40,101 bases of DNA from Chloroflexota bacterium (GTDB lineage: Bacteria > Chloroflexota > Anaerolineae > Anaerolineales > Villigracilaceae), in NCBI GenBank assembly GCA_019873655.1, contig JAIOAU010000024.1, positions 1-40,101 of the forward strand. Direction: 5' to 3'. Below the pieces are notes generated by a model, which worked only from the letters and a program-made list of their open reading frames with translations, was not told the DNA's origin and made no database searches. Each line of letters starts with the position of its first letter. Position 1 is the stretch's first letter. This document shows, one piece after another, positions 7,680 through 15,537 of the stretch. A program made the translations under genes and the position numbers.

Positions 7680-7958
7680 ATGGAAGACAACTCGTCGCTG
7701 ACCCCGCGCGTCGCCGCTTTCTTTCTGCTCCTCGCCATCGGCCTGATGGTGCTGTTCATCGGCTCGGTGATGGCCGATCAGGCCCAGTGCGTCTATTTCC
7801 TCCTTAGCCTGATTTCCGGTTTTCTCAGCGTCTTCTTCTACCGGCGCTCCCCCAAACCGCCTCCCAGCCAACGCTTCAGCGGCCTGCGGAAGATGCGCGA
7901 ACGCCGCAAACAGCGATTGGAAGAAAAGCGGAAAAAGCAGCAACAAAAGAAGAAATAG
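7680..7958 (+). CDS. Small two-helix membrane protein with a basic tail
   Basis: The 92-residue product has two hydrophobic helices (about residues 12-33 and 38-55) and a strongly basic, Lys/Arg/Gln-rich C-terminus expected in the cytoplasm, which could touch nucleic acid or acidic lipid. No clear ribosome binding site lies before the ATG, so the start is uncertain. Only 2 nt separate it from the CoA-transferase gene, which suggests it is the first gene of that operon. No family recognised. Confidence 0.55.
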   Translation: MEDNSSLTPRVAAFFLLLAIGLMVLFIGSVMADQAQCVYFLLSLISGFLSVFFYRRSPKPPPSQRFSGLRKMRERRKQRLEEKRKKQQQKKK

Positions 7959-7960
7959 GC

Positions 7961-8863
7961 ATGTCCAAACTGCTCTCCCTTGCCGAAGCGATTGCCAAAT
8001 ACGTCCACGACGGCGACCTGGTCTACGCCGCCGGATTCACGCACCTGATTCCCTTTGCCGCCGGGCACGAGATCATCCGCCAGCGCAAACGCGACCTCGT
8101 CCTGGCGCGCGCCACCCCCGACCTGATCTACGACCAGATGGTCGCGGCTGGCTGCGCCCGCAAAGTGATTTTCTCCTACATGGGCAACCCCGGCGTCGGC
8201 TCGCTGCGCATCCTGCGCGCCGCCATCGAAGCGGGGCGTCTGGAATGGGAAGAATACTCGCACTTCGGCATGATCTCGCGCCTGCAGGCTGGCGCGGCCG
8301 GGTTGCCCTTCATGCCCATGAACCCCACCGGCGCGGCCGACCTGGAGCGCGCCAACCCGCTCATCCGGCGCGTCGCCGACCCCTATTCGGGCCGCGAAGT
8401 GATCGTCGTCCCGGCCCTCCAACCCGACGTCGCCATCGTCCACGTCCAGCGCGCCGACGCCCAGGGCAACGCCCATCTGTGGGGCATCATCGGCGAACAA
8501 AAAGAGGCCGCTTTCGCCGCCCGCCGCGTCATCCTGACCGCCGAGGAAATAGTGGACGAAGCCGTCATCCGCTCCGACCCCAACCGGACCCTGATTCCGG
8601 GGCTGCGGGTGGACGCGGTTTGTCACGTCCCCTACGCCGCCCATCCTTCCTACGCGCAAGGCTATTACGACCGCGACAACGAATTCTATCTCGAATGGGA
8701 ACGCATCAGCCAATCCGAACAAGCGGTGCAGGCCTGGCTCGAGGAATGGGTGTACGGCGTCGAAGACCGTCAAGAATATTGGGCTCGTCTCGGGCCGCAA
8801 GTTCACGCCCGCCTGCAGGTGACTCCTCGCCCCAGCGCGCCCGTGAACTACGGACAGTACTGA
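7961..8863 (+). CDS. CoA-transferase subunit A (glutaconate CoA-transferase alpha family)
   Basis: Family I CoA-transferases move CoA between carboxylic acids using an alpha and a beta subunit. This 300-residue protein has the alpha-subunit layout: an N-terminal DGDLVYAAGF, the Gly-Asn-Pro-Gly-Val-Gly segment (about residues 73-78), and VPALQPDVAIVHVQRAD-A-GN typical of this family. The catalytic Glu is not expected here but in the beta subunit, encoded 2.7 kb downstream at 11596. The substrate cannot be read from sequence; dicarboxylate, 3-oxoacid or steroid-ring-cleavage (IpdA-type) acids are all possible. It sits inside a seven-gene same-strand run. Confidence 0.85.
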   Translation: MSKLLSLAEAIAKYVHDGDLVYAAGFTHLIPFAAGHEIIRQRKRDLVLARATPDLIYDQMVAAGCARKVIFSYMGNPGVGSLRILRAAIEAGRLEWEEYSHFGMISRLQAGAAGLPFMPMNPTGAADLERANPLIRRVADPYSGREVIVVPALQPDVAIVHVQRADAQGNAHLWGIIGEQKEAAFAARRVILTAEEIVDEAVIRSDPNRTLIPGLRVDAVCHVPYAAHPSYAQGYYDRDNEFYLEWERISQSEQAVQAWLEEWVYGVEDRQEYWARLGPQVHARLQVTPRPSAPVNYGQY

Positions 8864-8897
8864 CGCCGCCTCTGCTTTGGGCAGAAGGAAGGTGCCT

Positions 8898-9854
8898 ATG
8901 CCCACATTTTTTCGCCAGGCAGAAGAAAGCCAACTCGTTGGCTCTCCTGCGTATCTCCAGTCCGTTGTGCAGACCTACCAGAAAGACCGGCTCTCCGGCA
9001 TCATCCAGGTCAGCGCGGCGGCCGACCAGGAGATCATCCTGCTCTTCGACCGCGGGACGCGCGTCCGCGCCTATCGCGTCGGGGCGCAGACTTGTCGTCC
9101 GCTGAGCGCCGAGGAAATCAGCGCCGGCTGGAGCGCCCACGAAGTCCCCATCCGAACCGTCATCCTGCCCGATGCGGCGGTGTGGGTCGTCTGGCTGGCC
9201 CTGGAATGTTACCCGCCCTCCGCCCAGGAGGCCAAAGAGGGACGGCTCTTGAGCGACTATTTTGCCGCCCGGCAGGCCGAGAAACAGAACGTCCTGGTGC
9301 ATTTGATGGCGGAAGAAAGCGACGGCTTCGTGCTGTTGTGGGAGGGGGAGCCGGTGCACACCGACGTCGTCTTCTCGACCGCCAACGGTTTCGTCAACAG
9401 CCTGCCTTTCCGCCGCCTGCGCGACGAGAATTCCACCGCCCCGTGGGGCGTTCAACGCTACGAGATTCCGCCCCAGTTGCCGGTTCACTCCCGCCTGCGG
9501 CTACGGGCCGACGTCAGCGCCTGGGTGCGTGAGACTTTCCGACAGTATCAGGACCTGGTAGGGATGCGGCTGCTGGCGGGCCTGATTCATAACATCAACC
9601 AATCCAGCCAGTCCCAGCAATGGCACATCGGCCTCGACAGCGCCGGCCTGGTGGACCGACATATTTTCTCGAAAGCCGAAACCTGTCAGATGGCCTACCG
9701 GGCCATCTTGCAAAGCATGCGGCAACAAATCAGCGTGGTCATCGGCGGCCTGCTCGCCCAGCGCCTCCTGACCGAGACTTTCGAGACTCTGACCCCGGCG
9801 CAGCGACAACTCCTCACAGAGCAATCGCTGACGCCGGCGGCTTTGAACCCATGA
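8898..9854 (+). CDS. Conserved soluble protein of unknown function
   Basis: The ATG at 8898 is preceded by AGAAGGAAGG and is preferred over an upstream in-frame start at 8877. The 318-residue protein has no membrane segments or signal peptide. Its N-terminal ~100 residues read as a beta-rich domain (SGIIQVSAAADQEIILLFDR) reminiscent of the DUF4388 type of small-molecule or signalling module, but this is weak. The C-terminal third is helical. It lies 34 nt after the CoA-transferase alpha subunit and 12 nt before a membrane protein gene, so it should be co-transcribed with both. Function unknown. Confidence 0.65.
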   Translation: MPTFFRQAEESQLVGSPAYLQSVVQTYQKDRLSGIIQVSAAADQEIILLFDRGTRVRAYRVGAQTCRPLSAEEISAGWSAHEVPIRTVILPDAAVWVVWLALECYPPSAQEAKEGRLLSDYFAARQAEKQNVLVHLMAEESDGFVLLWEGEPVHTDVVFSTANGFVNSLPFRRLRDENSTAPWGVQRYEIPPQLPVHSRLRLRADVSAWVRETFRQYQDLVGMRLLAGLIHNINQSSQSQQWHIGLDSAGLVDRHIFSKAETCQMAYRAILQSMRQQISVVIGGLLAQRLLTETFETLTPAQRQLLTEQSLTPAALNP

Positions 9855-9866
9855 GAGGAGGGGGAC

Positions 9867-10748
9867 ATGTTGCCATCCACGAATAACCAATCCGTAAAGA
9901 ACAAGCCATCCTCGGCCCGCCTCATGACAACGGCATGGACGCTGACGGCCCTCTGGCTTGCCGTCTACATTGTGCTCGACATGGCCTCTTATGAGTACAT
10001 CGAAGCGCTTCTGCCCCTTTCCCAGCCGTGGACGAATCCGGTCATCTATACGATGATTCTGATCGCCTCGCTCTTTGCCGCCGGCGCGAGCCTCCTGCTG
10101 ACCCGACAGTTCGAGCCGCAAGAGCCGCCGCGCCGCGTCTGGCTGTTCTTTTCGCTGGGATGGTGCTGCTGGGTTCTCGGAGAAATCGGCGGTTTCGTTT
10201 ATCGCGCCGTCTTCGAACAAAAACCGCAACTTACTTTCATGGACTTATGTTGGGTGACCGGTTACACCTTCTTCGCCGTGGCGTTCTTTCTGCAATTCCG
10301 GCTGATCTACGGCCGCGGTCGCAGAATCGGGCGCTACCATTTCGCGGCCATCTTCGCGGGCATCCTTGCCTTGGCGGCGGTCATCGCCTTCCTGGCCCGG
10401 CTGGGCGGCTTCGGCAAAGACAAAATCTGGCTAAACCTGTATCTGATCGTGCTTTACCCCACATGTGACCTGGTCATCGGCGCGGCGGCCGTCTGGCTGT
10501 CGCTGCTCTTTGCCCGCGGACGCTGGTCGCGCCCCTGGTGGGGGCTGATCGCCTTCTTCTTTGCCGATGGCATTTACTCCTGGTACGGCCTGGGAGGCTA
10601 CCAAATCCTCACCCCCGCCGCCGACGCCTGGCTGAGCCTCGTCACCGACACGTTCTACATCGGCGGCTATCTCATCGTCGGTCTGGCCAGCCTTTCGCTG
10701 TTCGTCATGCAACGACACGGCGCGCCCGCCTTGGAGAGTCAATCATGA
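9867..10748 (+). CDS. Eight-helix membrane protein, first of a tandem paralogous pair
   Basis: The 293-residue protein has about eight transmembrane helices. Short motifs shared with the next gene are EPPRRVWLFF-LGW--W-LGE, FRLIYGRG, a Tyr-Pro-x-Cys-Asp-Leu, and RWSRPWWGLI followed by ADGI. The topology recalls the membrane sensor regions found in front of GGDEF domains, yet no output domain follows. GAGGAGGGGG precedes the ATG. It overlaps the next gene by 4 nt (ATGA). A sensor, partner or transporter role is possible; none is proven. Confidence 0.7.
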   Translation: MLPSTNNQSVKNKPSSARLMTTAWTLTALWLAVYIVLDMASYEYIEALLPLSQPWTNPVIYTMILIASLFAAGASLLLTRQFEPQEPPRRVWLFFSLGWCCWVLGEIGGFVYRAVFEQKPQLTFMDLCWVTGYTFFAVAFFLQFRLIYGRGRRIGRYHFAAIFAGILALAAVIAFLARLGGFGKDKIWLNLYLIVLYPTCDLVIGAAAVWLSLLFARGRWSRPWWGLIAFFFADGIYSWYGLGGYQILTPAADAWLSLVTDTFYIGGYLIVGLASLSLFVMQRHGAPALESQS

Positions 10749-11599
10749 ACCCATCTCCCTCTCTCCGTCCCGCAACCCGCAAAATCATTTTGTGGCTATC
10801 CAGCGGATTCGTCCTGTTGATGCTGGCGGCCTTTGTCTGGATTTACCACTTCGATCCGTTCCCCGACCCCGGCTGGAATGATCAGGTCACCTATCTCTTC
10901 TTCCTCCTGGGCGCTGTGACGGCCGCCGTCAGCGGAACGCTGCTCACCCTCCAGTTCGAGAAGGGAGAACCGCCGCGCCGCGTCTGGTTGATGTTTACCC
11001 TGGGCTGGTGGGCCTGGGCGCTGGGCGAACTGACCGACATCGTCTATGAATTCTTCTATCCGCAAGGGTATCCAGAATTCACCCTCATCGACGCCTTCTG
11101 GGTGCTGGGATACCTTTTCTTTGGCCTGTCGCTCTACTACCAATTCCGCTTAATCTACAGACGCGGCAAGAAATCCAGCCCCCTCTTCAACTTTTTGGTC
11201 GTCGCGGCTATCCTGCTCATCACGGCTGGATTGACCCAACTTGCCATTTGGCAAGGGCTGGGCGAACCATGGTCCTGGCTGGGAGTCTATCTGGCTGTTT
11301 TCTATCCGGTCTGCGATCTGATTCAGGGAATCGCCGCGCTATGGCTCTCGCTGCTCTTCCGAGGCGGGCGCTGGGGCCGTCCCTGGTGGGCGTTGATCTG
11401 TTTCGCCGTCGCCGACGGCATCGCGACCTGGTTCTGGATCGGCGGCGGAGCCGATCTCCCTGCCCTGACCAAAAACCTGATCTACCTGTTCGGCGACACC
11501 GTTTACCTGGGAGGCTACTTCCTGGCAGCCCTCGCCTTCCTGTCCAACTACTTGGTTTACAAACTGCCCCTTAAAACAGAGAGTTTAAACGCGCCATGA
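10745..11599 (+). CDS. Eight-helix membrane protein, second of the paralogous pair
   Basis: The 284-residue product is a paralogue of the preceding gene, with the same order of helices and motifs (EPPRRVWLMFTLGWWAWALGE, FRLIYRRG, CDL-QGIAALWLSLLF, RPWWALI, ADGIATW). The ATG at 10745 overlaps the previous stop as ATGA; longer forms in the same frame run through the upstream gene and are rejected. Its own stop overlaps the CoA-transferase beta start in the same way, so the three are tightly coupled. Tandem duplication is the simplest origin. Function unknown. Confidence 0.7.
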   Translation: MNPSPSLRPATRKIILWLSSGFVLLMLAAFVWIYHFDPFPDPGWNDQVTYLFFLLGAVTAAVSGTLLTLQFEKGEPPRRVWLMFTLGWWAWALGELTDIVYEFFYPQGYPEFTLIDAFWVLGYLFFGLSLYYQFRLIYRRGKKSSPLFNFLVVAAILLITAGLTQLAIWQGLGEPWSWLGVYLAVFYPVCDLIQGIAALWLSLLFRGGRWGRPWWALICFAVADGIATWFWIGGGADLPALTKNLIYLFGDTVYLGGYFLAALAFLSNYLVYKLPLKTESLNAP

Positions 11600-12372
11600 C
11601 CGAACCGCCTGCTTGCTCCTCCAGCGAACTCATGATCATCAACGCCGCCCGTCTGCTGCGCGACGGAGACATCGTCTTCGTCGGCGTGGGACAGCCCAAC
11701 CTGGCCTGCAACCTCGCCAAGCGCACTCACGCCCCTCACTTGGTCATGATTTACGAGGCCGGCGTCATCGGCGCGCAGCCCAACCGCCTGCCTCTCTCGA
11801 TCGGCGACCCCACCCTGGTCAGCGGGGCGCTTTCGGTGGTCAGCATGTACGACATCTTCGCCCTCTACCTGCAACGCGGCAACGTGGACGTCGGCTTCCT
11901 GGGCGGGGCGCAGATCGACCGTTACGGCAACATCAACGCCACCATGATTGGCGATGACTATGCGCATCCCAAGGTGCGCCTGCCCGGCTCCGGCGGCGCA
12001 CAGGAAATCGCCGCTTGGGCGCGCCGCTGCTACATCATGACCCCTCACCAGAAACGCCGCTTCCCCGAAAGAGTGGACTTCCTGACCTCGGCAGGATTCC
12101 TCGGCGGACGGGGCGAGCGCCAAAGCCTCGGCCTGCCCGGCCAGGGACCGGTAGGCGTCGTCACCGACATCGGTTACCTCGAACCCGACGAAACGGGCGA
12201 ACTCGTCCTGACGGCCCTGCATCCTGGGAAAACGGTCGAAATGGCGCGCCAAAACACCGGCTGGGATTTGAAAGTCGCCCCCGCCTTGCGCGTCACCGAG
12301 CCGGTCACCGAAACCGAATTGCGCATCCTGCGCGAAGAACTCGACCCCTCCGGAATCTACCTCGGCGGATAA
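11596..12372 (+). CDS. CoA-transferase subunit B (glutaconate CoA-transferase beta family)
   Basis: The 258-residue product has the family I beta-subunit signatures: DGDIVFVGVGQPNLA, E54-A-G-V-I-G-A with the presumed catalytic glutamate that forms the acyl-CoA thioester intermediate, and FLGGAQIDRYGN. It would pair with the alpha subunit encoded at 7961. Normally the two genes are adjacent; here three genes intervene. The ATG overlaps the previous stop (ATGA), and the DMT transporter gene starts 9 nt downstream. Substrate not determinable from sequence. Confidence 0.87.
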   Translation: MTEPPACSSSELMIINAARLLRDGDIVFVGVGQPNLACNLAKRTHAPHLVMIYEAGVIGAQPNRLPLSIGDPTLVSGALSVVSMYDIFALYLQRGNVDVGFLGGAQIDRYGNINATMIGDDYAHPKVRLPGSGGAQEIAAWARRCYIMTPHQKRRFPERVDFLTSAGFLGGRGERQSLGLPGQGPVGVVTDIGYLEPDETGELVLTALHPGKTVEMARQNTGWDLKVAPALRVTEPVTETELRILREELDPSGIYLGG

Positions 12373-12381
12373 TTCCCGTCC

Positions 12382-13293
12382 ATGTCCCAACCTCGCCCTC
12401 GCATCGCCGCCCTGCCCTATCTCGCTCTCGGCTCAGGCATCATCTGCCTGAGTTTTTCGGCTTTCTTCGTGCGCTGGTCGCAGGCCGCCGGCCCGGTCGC
12501 CGCCTTCTATCGCATGCTCTTCGCCAGCCTGCTGCTGACCCCCATCGTCCTGCCCCGCCTGTCCGCCCAATCGGCCAGCCTGGGGCGCAGATGGGCGCTT
12601 TTCCCCATCGTGGGCGGACTTTTCTCGGCTCTGGATTTCACCTTCTGGTCCATCGCCGTGACGCTCACCACCGCCGCCAACGCCACCTTGTTGGGCAACG
12701 CCTCCCCCTTATGGGTCGCCCTCTTTGCCCTGCTCGTCTTCCGGGAAAAACTCGGGCGCATGTTCTGGTTCGGCCTGGGATTGACTCTGAGCGGAGCGGT
12801 TCTGGTGGTGGGCAGCGATTTTCTGCTCCATCCCGCCTTCGGGACCGGCGACTCGTTCGCCCTGATTTCGAGCCTGTTCTACGCCGGCGTCTTCCTGGCA
12901 ATGCAGCGCGGCCGCGAGACCCTCGACCCGCTCACCTACACCTGGATCGCCGTCTGCACCACTACCCTCGGCCTGCTTCTCGTCAACTTGGCGCTGAACA
13001 ACCCCCTGACCGGCTACCCGCTCCGCGTCTGGCTCATCTTTCTCGCCTCGGCGGTGTTCTCGCAGATCTTGGGATACCTCTCCATGTCCTACGCCCTCGG
13101 TCACCTGCCCGCCTCGGTCGTCGCCCCGACAATGATCGGCCAGCCGGTGCTGACCACCATCCTGGCCATCCCCTTGCTGGCCGAAATCCCCACCCTCTGG
13201 CAGGCGGCGGGCGGGGTGCTCGTCCTGGCAGGCGTCTATTTGATCCATCAAGCCCACAACCGCCAAAAGGCATCCTCTCAACGCGCGGCCTAA
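12382..13293 (+). CDS. EamA/RhaT-type DMT-superfamily transporter
   Basis: The 303-residue protein has about ten transmembrane helices arranged as two EamA-like halves. Typical features are FFVRWSQAAGPVAAFYRMLFA in the first half, the Ala-Asn-Ala-Thr-Leu region near helix 4, and SVVAPTMIGQPVLT near the end. Members export amino acids, metabolites or drugs, or import sugars; the substrate cannot be predicted. It is the last gene of the CoA-transferase operon, so export of an organic acid or derivative would fit the context, but this is inference. Confidence 0.85.
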   Translation: MSQPRPRIAALPYLALGSGIICLSFSAFFVRWSQAAGPVAAFYRMLFASLLLTPIVLPRLSAQSASLGRRWALFPIVGGLFSALDFTFWSIAVTLTTAANATLLGNASPLWVALFALLVFREKLGRMFWFGLGLTLSGAVLVVGSDFLLHPAFGTGDSFALISSLFYAGVFLAMQRGRETLDPLTYTWIAVCTTTLGLLLVNLALNNPLTGYPLRVWLIFLASAVFSQILGYLSMSYALGHLPASVVAPTMIGQPVLTTILAIPLLAEIPTLWQAAGGVLVLAGVYLIHQAHNRQKASSQRAA

Positions 13294-13311
13294 AAGAAAC
13301 GGGCAGATCCC

Positions 13312-13340
13312 TTGCCGTCCGGCGCTTTTTTCTATATACT
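13312..13340 (+). promoter_or_regulatory. Promoter of the 440-aa membrane protein gene
   Basis: TTGCCG (13312-13317) and TATACT (13335-13340) are separated by 17 nt. The predicted leader is about 30 nt and includes the strong AAAGGAGG before the ATG at 13376. Confidence 0.7.
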
Positions 13341-13375
13341 GATACTGTCGCCGCCGAAATCCAAAGGAGGAAAGC

Positions 13376-14698
13376 ATGTACCTGCAAGAAATTCTGGAAG
13401 TCGCCATCGGCCTGGTCTTCATGTGGCTGGTGATGAGCATCGCCGACATGCAACTGCAAGACTGGCTGGCTACCATCTTCAACTGGCGCGCCAAAGCCCT
13501 CGAACGCACCATCCGCGAAATGCTCGGCGGCAGCCAAACCCTTGCCGCTCAAATCTACAATCATCCTCTGATTGCCAGTTTGTATCGCGGCCAGCAAAAA
13601 GGGCGCAGAATCCGTCTGCCCTCCTACCTGCCCCCCGACAAGTTCGTCATGGCGCTCTTCGACCTGGCCATGACTGCCGGCACCGAGGCCTCGCCCCTGA
13701 GGAGAATCTTCAAAGACGTCCACGCCCAACTTGACCAATTGCAAAGCGATCCCGAAAAATTCAAGATGGCGCAGGAAGACTGGGTCGCCATTCTCGGCGC
13801 GGCCCGGCAGATTGCCTCATCCCAAATCACCCAGCCCGCCATCGACAGCCTCAAACTGCAAATCCAGATTTACGCCGAAAAATACCCCGAACTCCAGGAG
13901 GCCATCGACCTGGCCCTTCCCCAGCTGGACTCCTACTTCCAGACCCTGATCGCCGATCAGCGCGCCGCCGAGGCAGCCGGACAAACCGATCAAACCCTGC
14001 GCCTCATCCGTCTGGGCGTTCTCGCCATCCAAGACGCCTCCCCCGAACTCAAGACCACCCTGACCACCCTCCTCCAGAACGCCGAGGCGGCCGTCGAAAG
14101 AGGCGAACAGGCTGTCGCCGCGGCGCGCGCCAACGTCGAGACCTGGTTCAACAACGCCATGGAGCGCCTTTCGGCCGCCTACAAACGCCGCGCCCAGCTG
14201 ATCGCCTTCATCATCGGCGTCATTCTGGCCGCCATCTTCAACGTCGACTCAATTTACATGGCCAGCAGCCTGTGGCGCGAACCCACCCTGCGCCACGCCA
14301 TCGTCGCCCAGGCCGAAGCATACGGCGCTTCGATGACCCCCGCCGTCAATGAAGACGGCGCGCCCACCCCGCGCGAAACGATCGCCGAGTTGCAAGAACA
14401 GCTCTCCGTCCTGTCCTTCCCCTTCGGCTGGCGGACCGATGCCTTCGACACGGGCGGGCGGCAATGCACCCTCCTGCCGCTCAACGAAAACCAGGTCTTC
14501 GGCTTTCCCAGCCAGGATGCCCGCGGCGCGCCCATCTGCAAGCGGGTCAGCAACTTCCCCATCGACCTGCCGGGTTGGGCGAGCAAAATCCTGGGCATCC
14601 TGATCAGCGGCGCGGCCGCCGCCCAGGGCGCGCCCTTCTGGTTCGACATCCTGCGCAAAATGGTTCAGGCGCGCGAAGTGGTGACCAAAAAGGAGTGA
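13376..14698 (+). CDS. Conserved membrane protein of unknown function
   Basis: The 440-residue product has an N-terminal membrane segment (about residues 3-22), a long helical soluble part, a second membrane segment in RRAQLIAFIIGVILAAIF near residue 275, and a third hydrophobic stretch close to the C-terminus. Recognisable conserved strings are IYNHPLIASLYRG and LPSYLPPDKFVMALFD, which recur in a widespread uncharacterised bacterial family, followed by a NVDSI after the second helix. No catalytic motif is evident. It has its own promoter and a strong Shine-Dalgarno site, and a terminator directly after it, so it is monocistronic. Confidence 0.8.
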   Translation: MYLQEILEVAIGLVFMWLVMSIADMQLQDWLATIFNWRAKALERTIREMLGGSQTLAAQIYNHPLIASLYRGQQKGRRIRLPSYLPPDKFVMALFDLAMTAGTEASPLRRIFKDVHAQLDQLQSDPEKFKMAQEDWVAILGAARQIASSQITQPAIDSLKLQIQIYAEKYPELQEAIDLALPQLDSYFQTLIADQRAAEAAGQTDQTLRLIRLGVLAIQDASPELKTTLTTLLQNAEAAVERGEQAVAAARANVETWFNNAMERLSAAYKRRAQLIAFIIGVILAAIFNVDSIYMASSLWREPTLRHAIVAQAEAYGASMTPAVNEDGAPTPRETIAELQEQLSVLSFPFGWRTDAFDTGGRQCTLLPLNENQVFGFPSQDARGAPICKRVSNFPIDLPGWASKILGILISGAAAAQGAPFWFDILRKMVQAREVVTKKE

Positions 14699-14725
14699 GA
14701 ACGTCCAAGAAGTCGAACAAAACCA

Positions 14726-14760
14726 CCGGGGCTGCGTTGCGGCAGCCCCGGCTTCTTTAT
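14726..14760. terminator. Terminator between the convergent genes at 13376 and 14776
   Basis: A perfect 10-bp GC-rich stem (14726-14735 with 14742-14751) with a 6-nt loop is followed by CTTCTTTAT on the plus strand; the minus side is less T-rich (TGGTTTTGTT). It probably ends the plus-strand transcript and may also serve the minus-strand cytochrome gene. Confidence 0.75.
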
Positions 14761-14775
14761 TCATCCAACAGGCGG

Positions 14776-15312
14776 TCAATTGTTCGGCGCGCCCGCGTTG
14801 ACCCAATCCACAATCAACTGAATCTCTGCATCCGGGAGACGGCCGCCAGGGGGCATGCGCCCCGACCGGACGTATTGCACCAGGCGGCTGGATTCGGCGT
14901 CGCCCGGAACAATCGCCGCCCCGCGCCGGCCGCCGGCCATCAGAGTCTCATAGGACGCAAGGTTCAAACCGCCCGAATTGCCGTGACAACCGCTGCAATT
15001 GGCCTGAAAGATCGGCAAGACATCGCTGGCAAAACTGACCGGGCGGGAAGCAGCCCCTTCTGCTGTTTCGGTCGCCTCTTCGGTTTCCGCTTCTTCGGTT
15101 TCCGCTTCCTCGGTCTCCGTTTCTTCGGTCTCGGTCGCCTCCGTTGCAGCCTGAGTCTCCGTTTCGGTCGCGGCCTCCGCGGCGGCGGTTTGCGCAGCGG
15201 CGGTTTCAGTCCGTTCCTCGGTCGGCGCGCCGCCCGCGGCAGGACCGCTGCAGGCCGCCAGAATCAGAACCGCCAGACCCAAAACGAACCACCCGTAAAA
15301 ATGCTTGGACAT
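14776..15312 (-). CDS. Lipid-anchored mono-haem c-type cytochrome
   Basis: A type II signal peptide with Leu-Ala-Ala-Cys (Cys at residue 21) anchors this 178-residue protein outside the cytoplasmic membrane. A low-complexity Thr/Glu/Ala linker (about residues 30-88) leads to a small cytochrome domain starting SFASDVLPIFQANC. C107-S-G-C110-H111 binds haem covalently and Met153 in the MPPGG segment is the likely distal ligand. The domain resembles the single-haem modules found with planctomycete-type cytochromes. It would carry electrons at the cell surface. Its ATG is preceded by AAGGAGAAAAT. No redox partner lies next to it. Confidence 0.9.
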   Translation of the reverse strand: MSKHFYGWFVLGLAVLILAACSGPAAGGAPTEERTETAAAQTAAAEAATETETQAATEATETEETETEEAETEEAETEEATETAEGAASRPVSFASDVLPIFQANCSGCHGNSGGLNLASYETLMAGGRRGAAIVPGDAESSRLVQYVRSGRMPPGGRLPDAEIQLIVDWVNAGAPNN

Positions 15313-15473
15313 ATTTTCTCCTTATATGAACGCCTGAATTTATACAACTATAAACAGCCAACATAAGAAATAGATTAACTTTTTCGACCAATTTTATCTT
15401 CTTTTCTTCCTCGCACCCCATCTAACAAACAAGCGGGCGAGCGACCACCAAGACCCCGATTCAGCCTTCTTAG

Positions 15474-15495
15474 CGTAATTCGAGTCATTCGATGC
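15474..15495. repeat. Second copy of the intergenic repeat (22 nt)
   Basis: CGTAATTCG-AGTC-ATTCGATGC is 19/22 identical to 28975-28996. A 12-nt part (GTCATTCGATGC) also occurs at 18732-18743 just after a terminator. Confidence 0.5.
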
Positions 15496-15525
15496 GTAAA
15501 AACCAGTTTCTCACAAACTCTGGGC

Positions 15526-15537
15526 TATAATCAAGGC
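15526..15537 (+). promoter_or_regulatory. -10 element giving a leaderless rarA transcript
   Basis: A perfect TATAAT at 15526-15531 is followed by 6 nt and the ATG at 15538, with no Shine-Dalgarno sequence. Initiation at the A of the ATG is expected. The -35 is poor. Confidence 0.6.

Noticed and set aside
12360-12381. Possible leaderless promoter before the DMT transporter (GATAATTC)
   Set aside because: It overlaps the CoA-transferase stop with only 9 nt between genes. The hexamer is a poor match and co-transcription is simpler.
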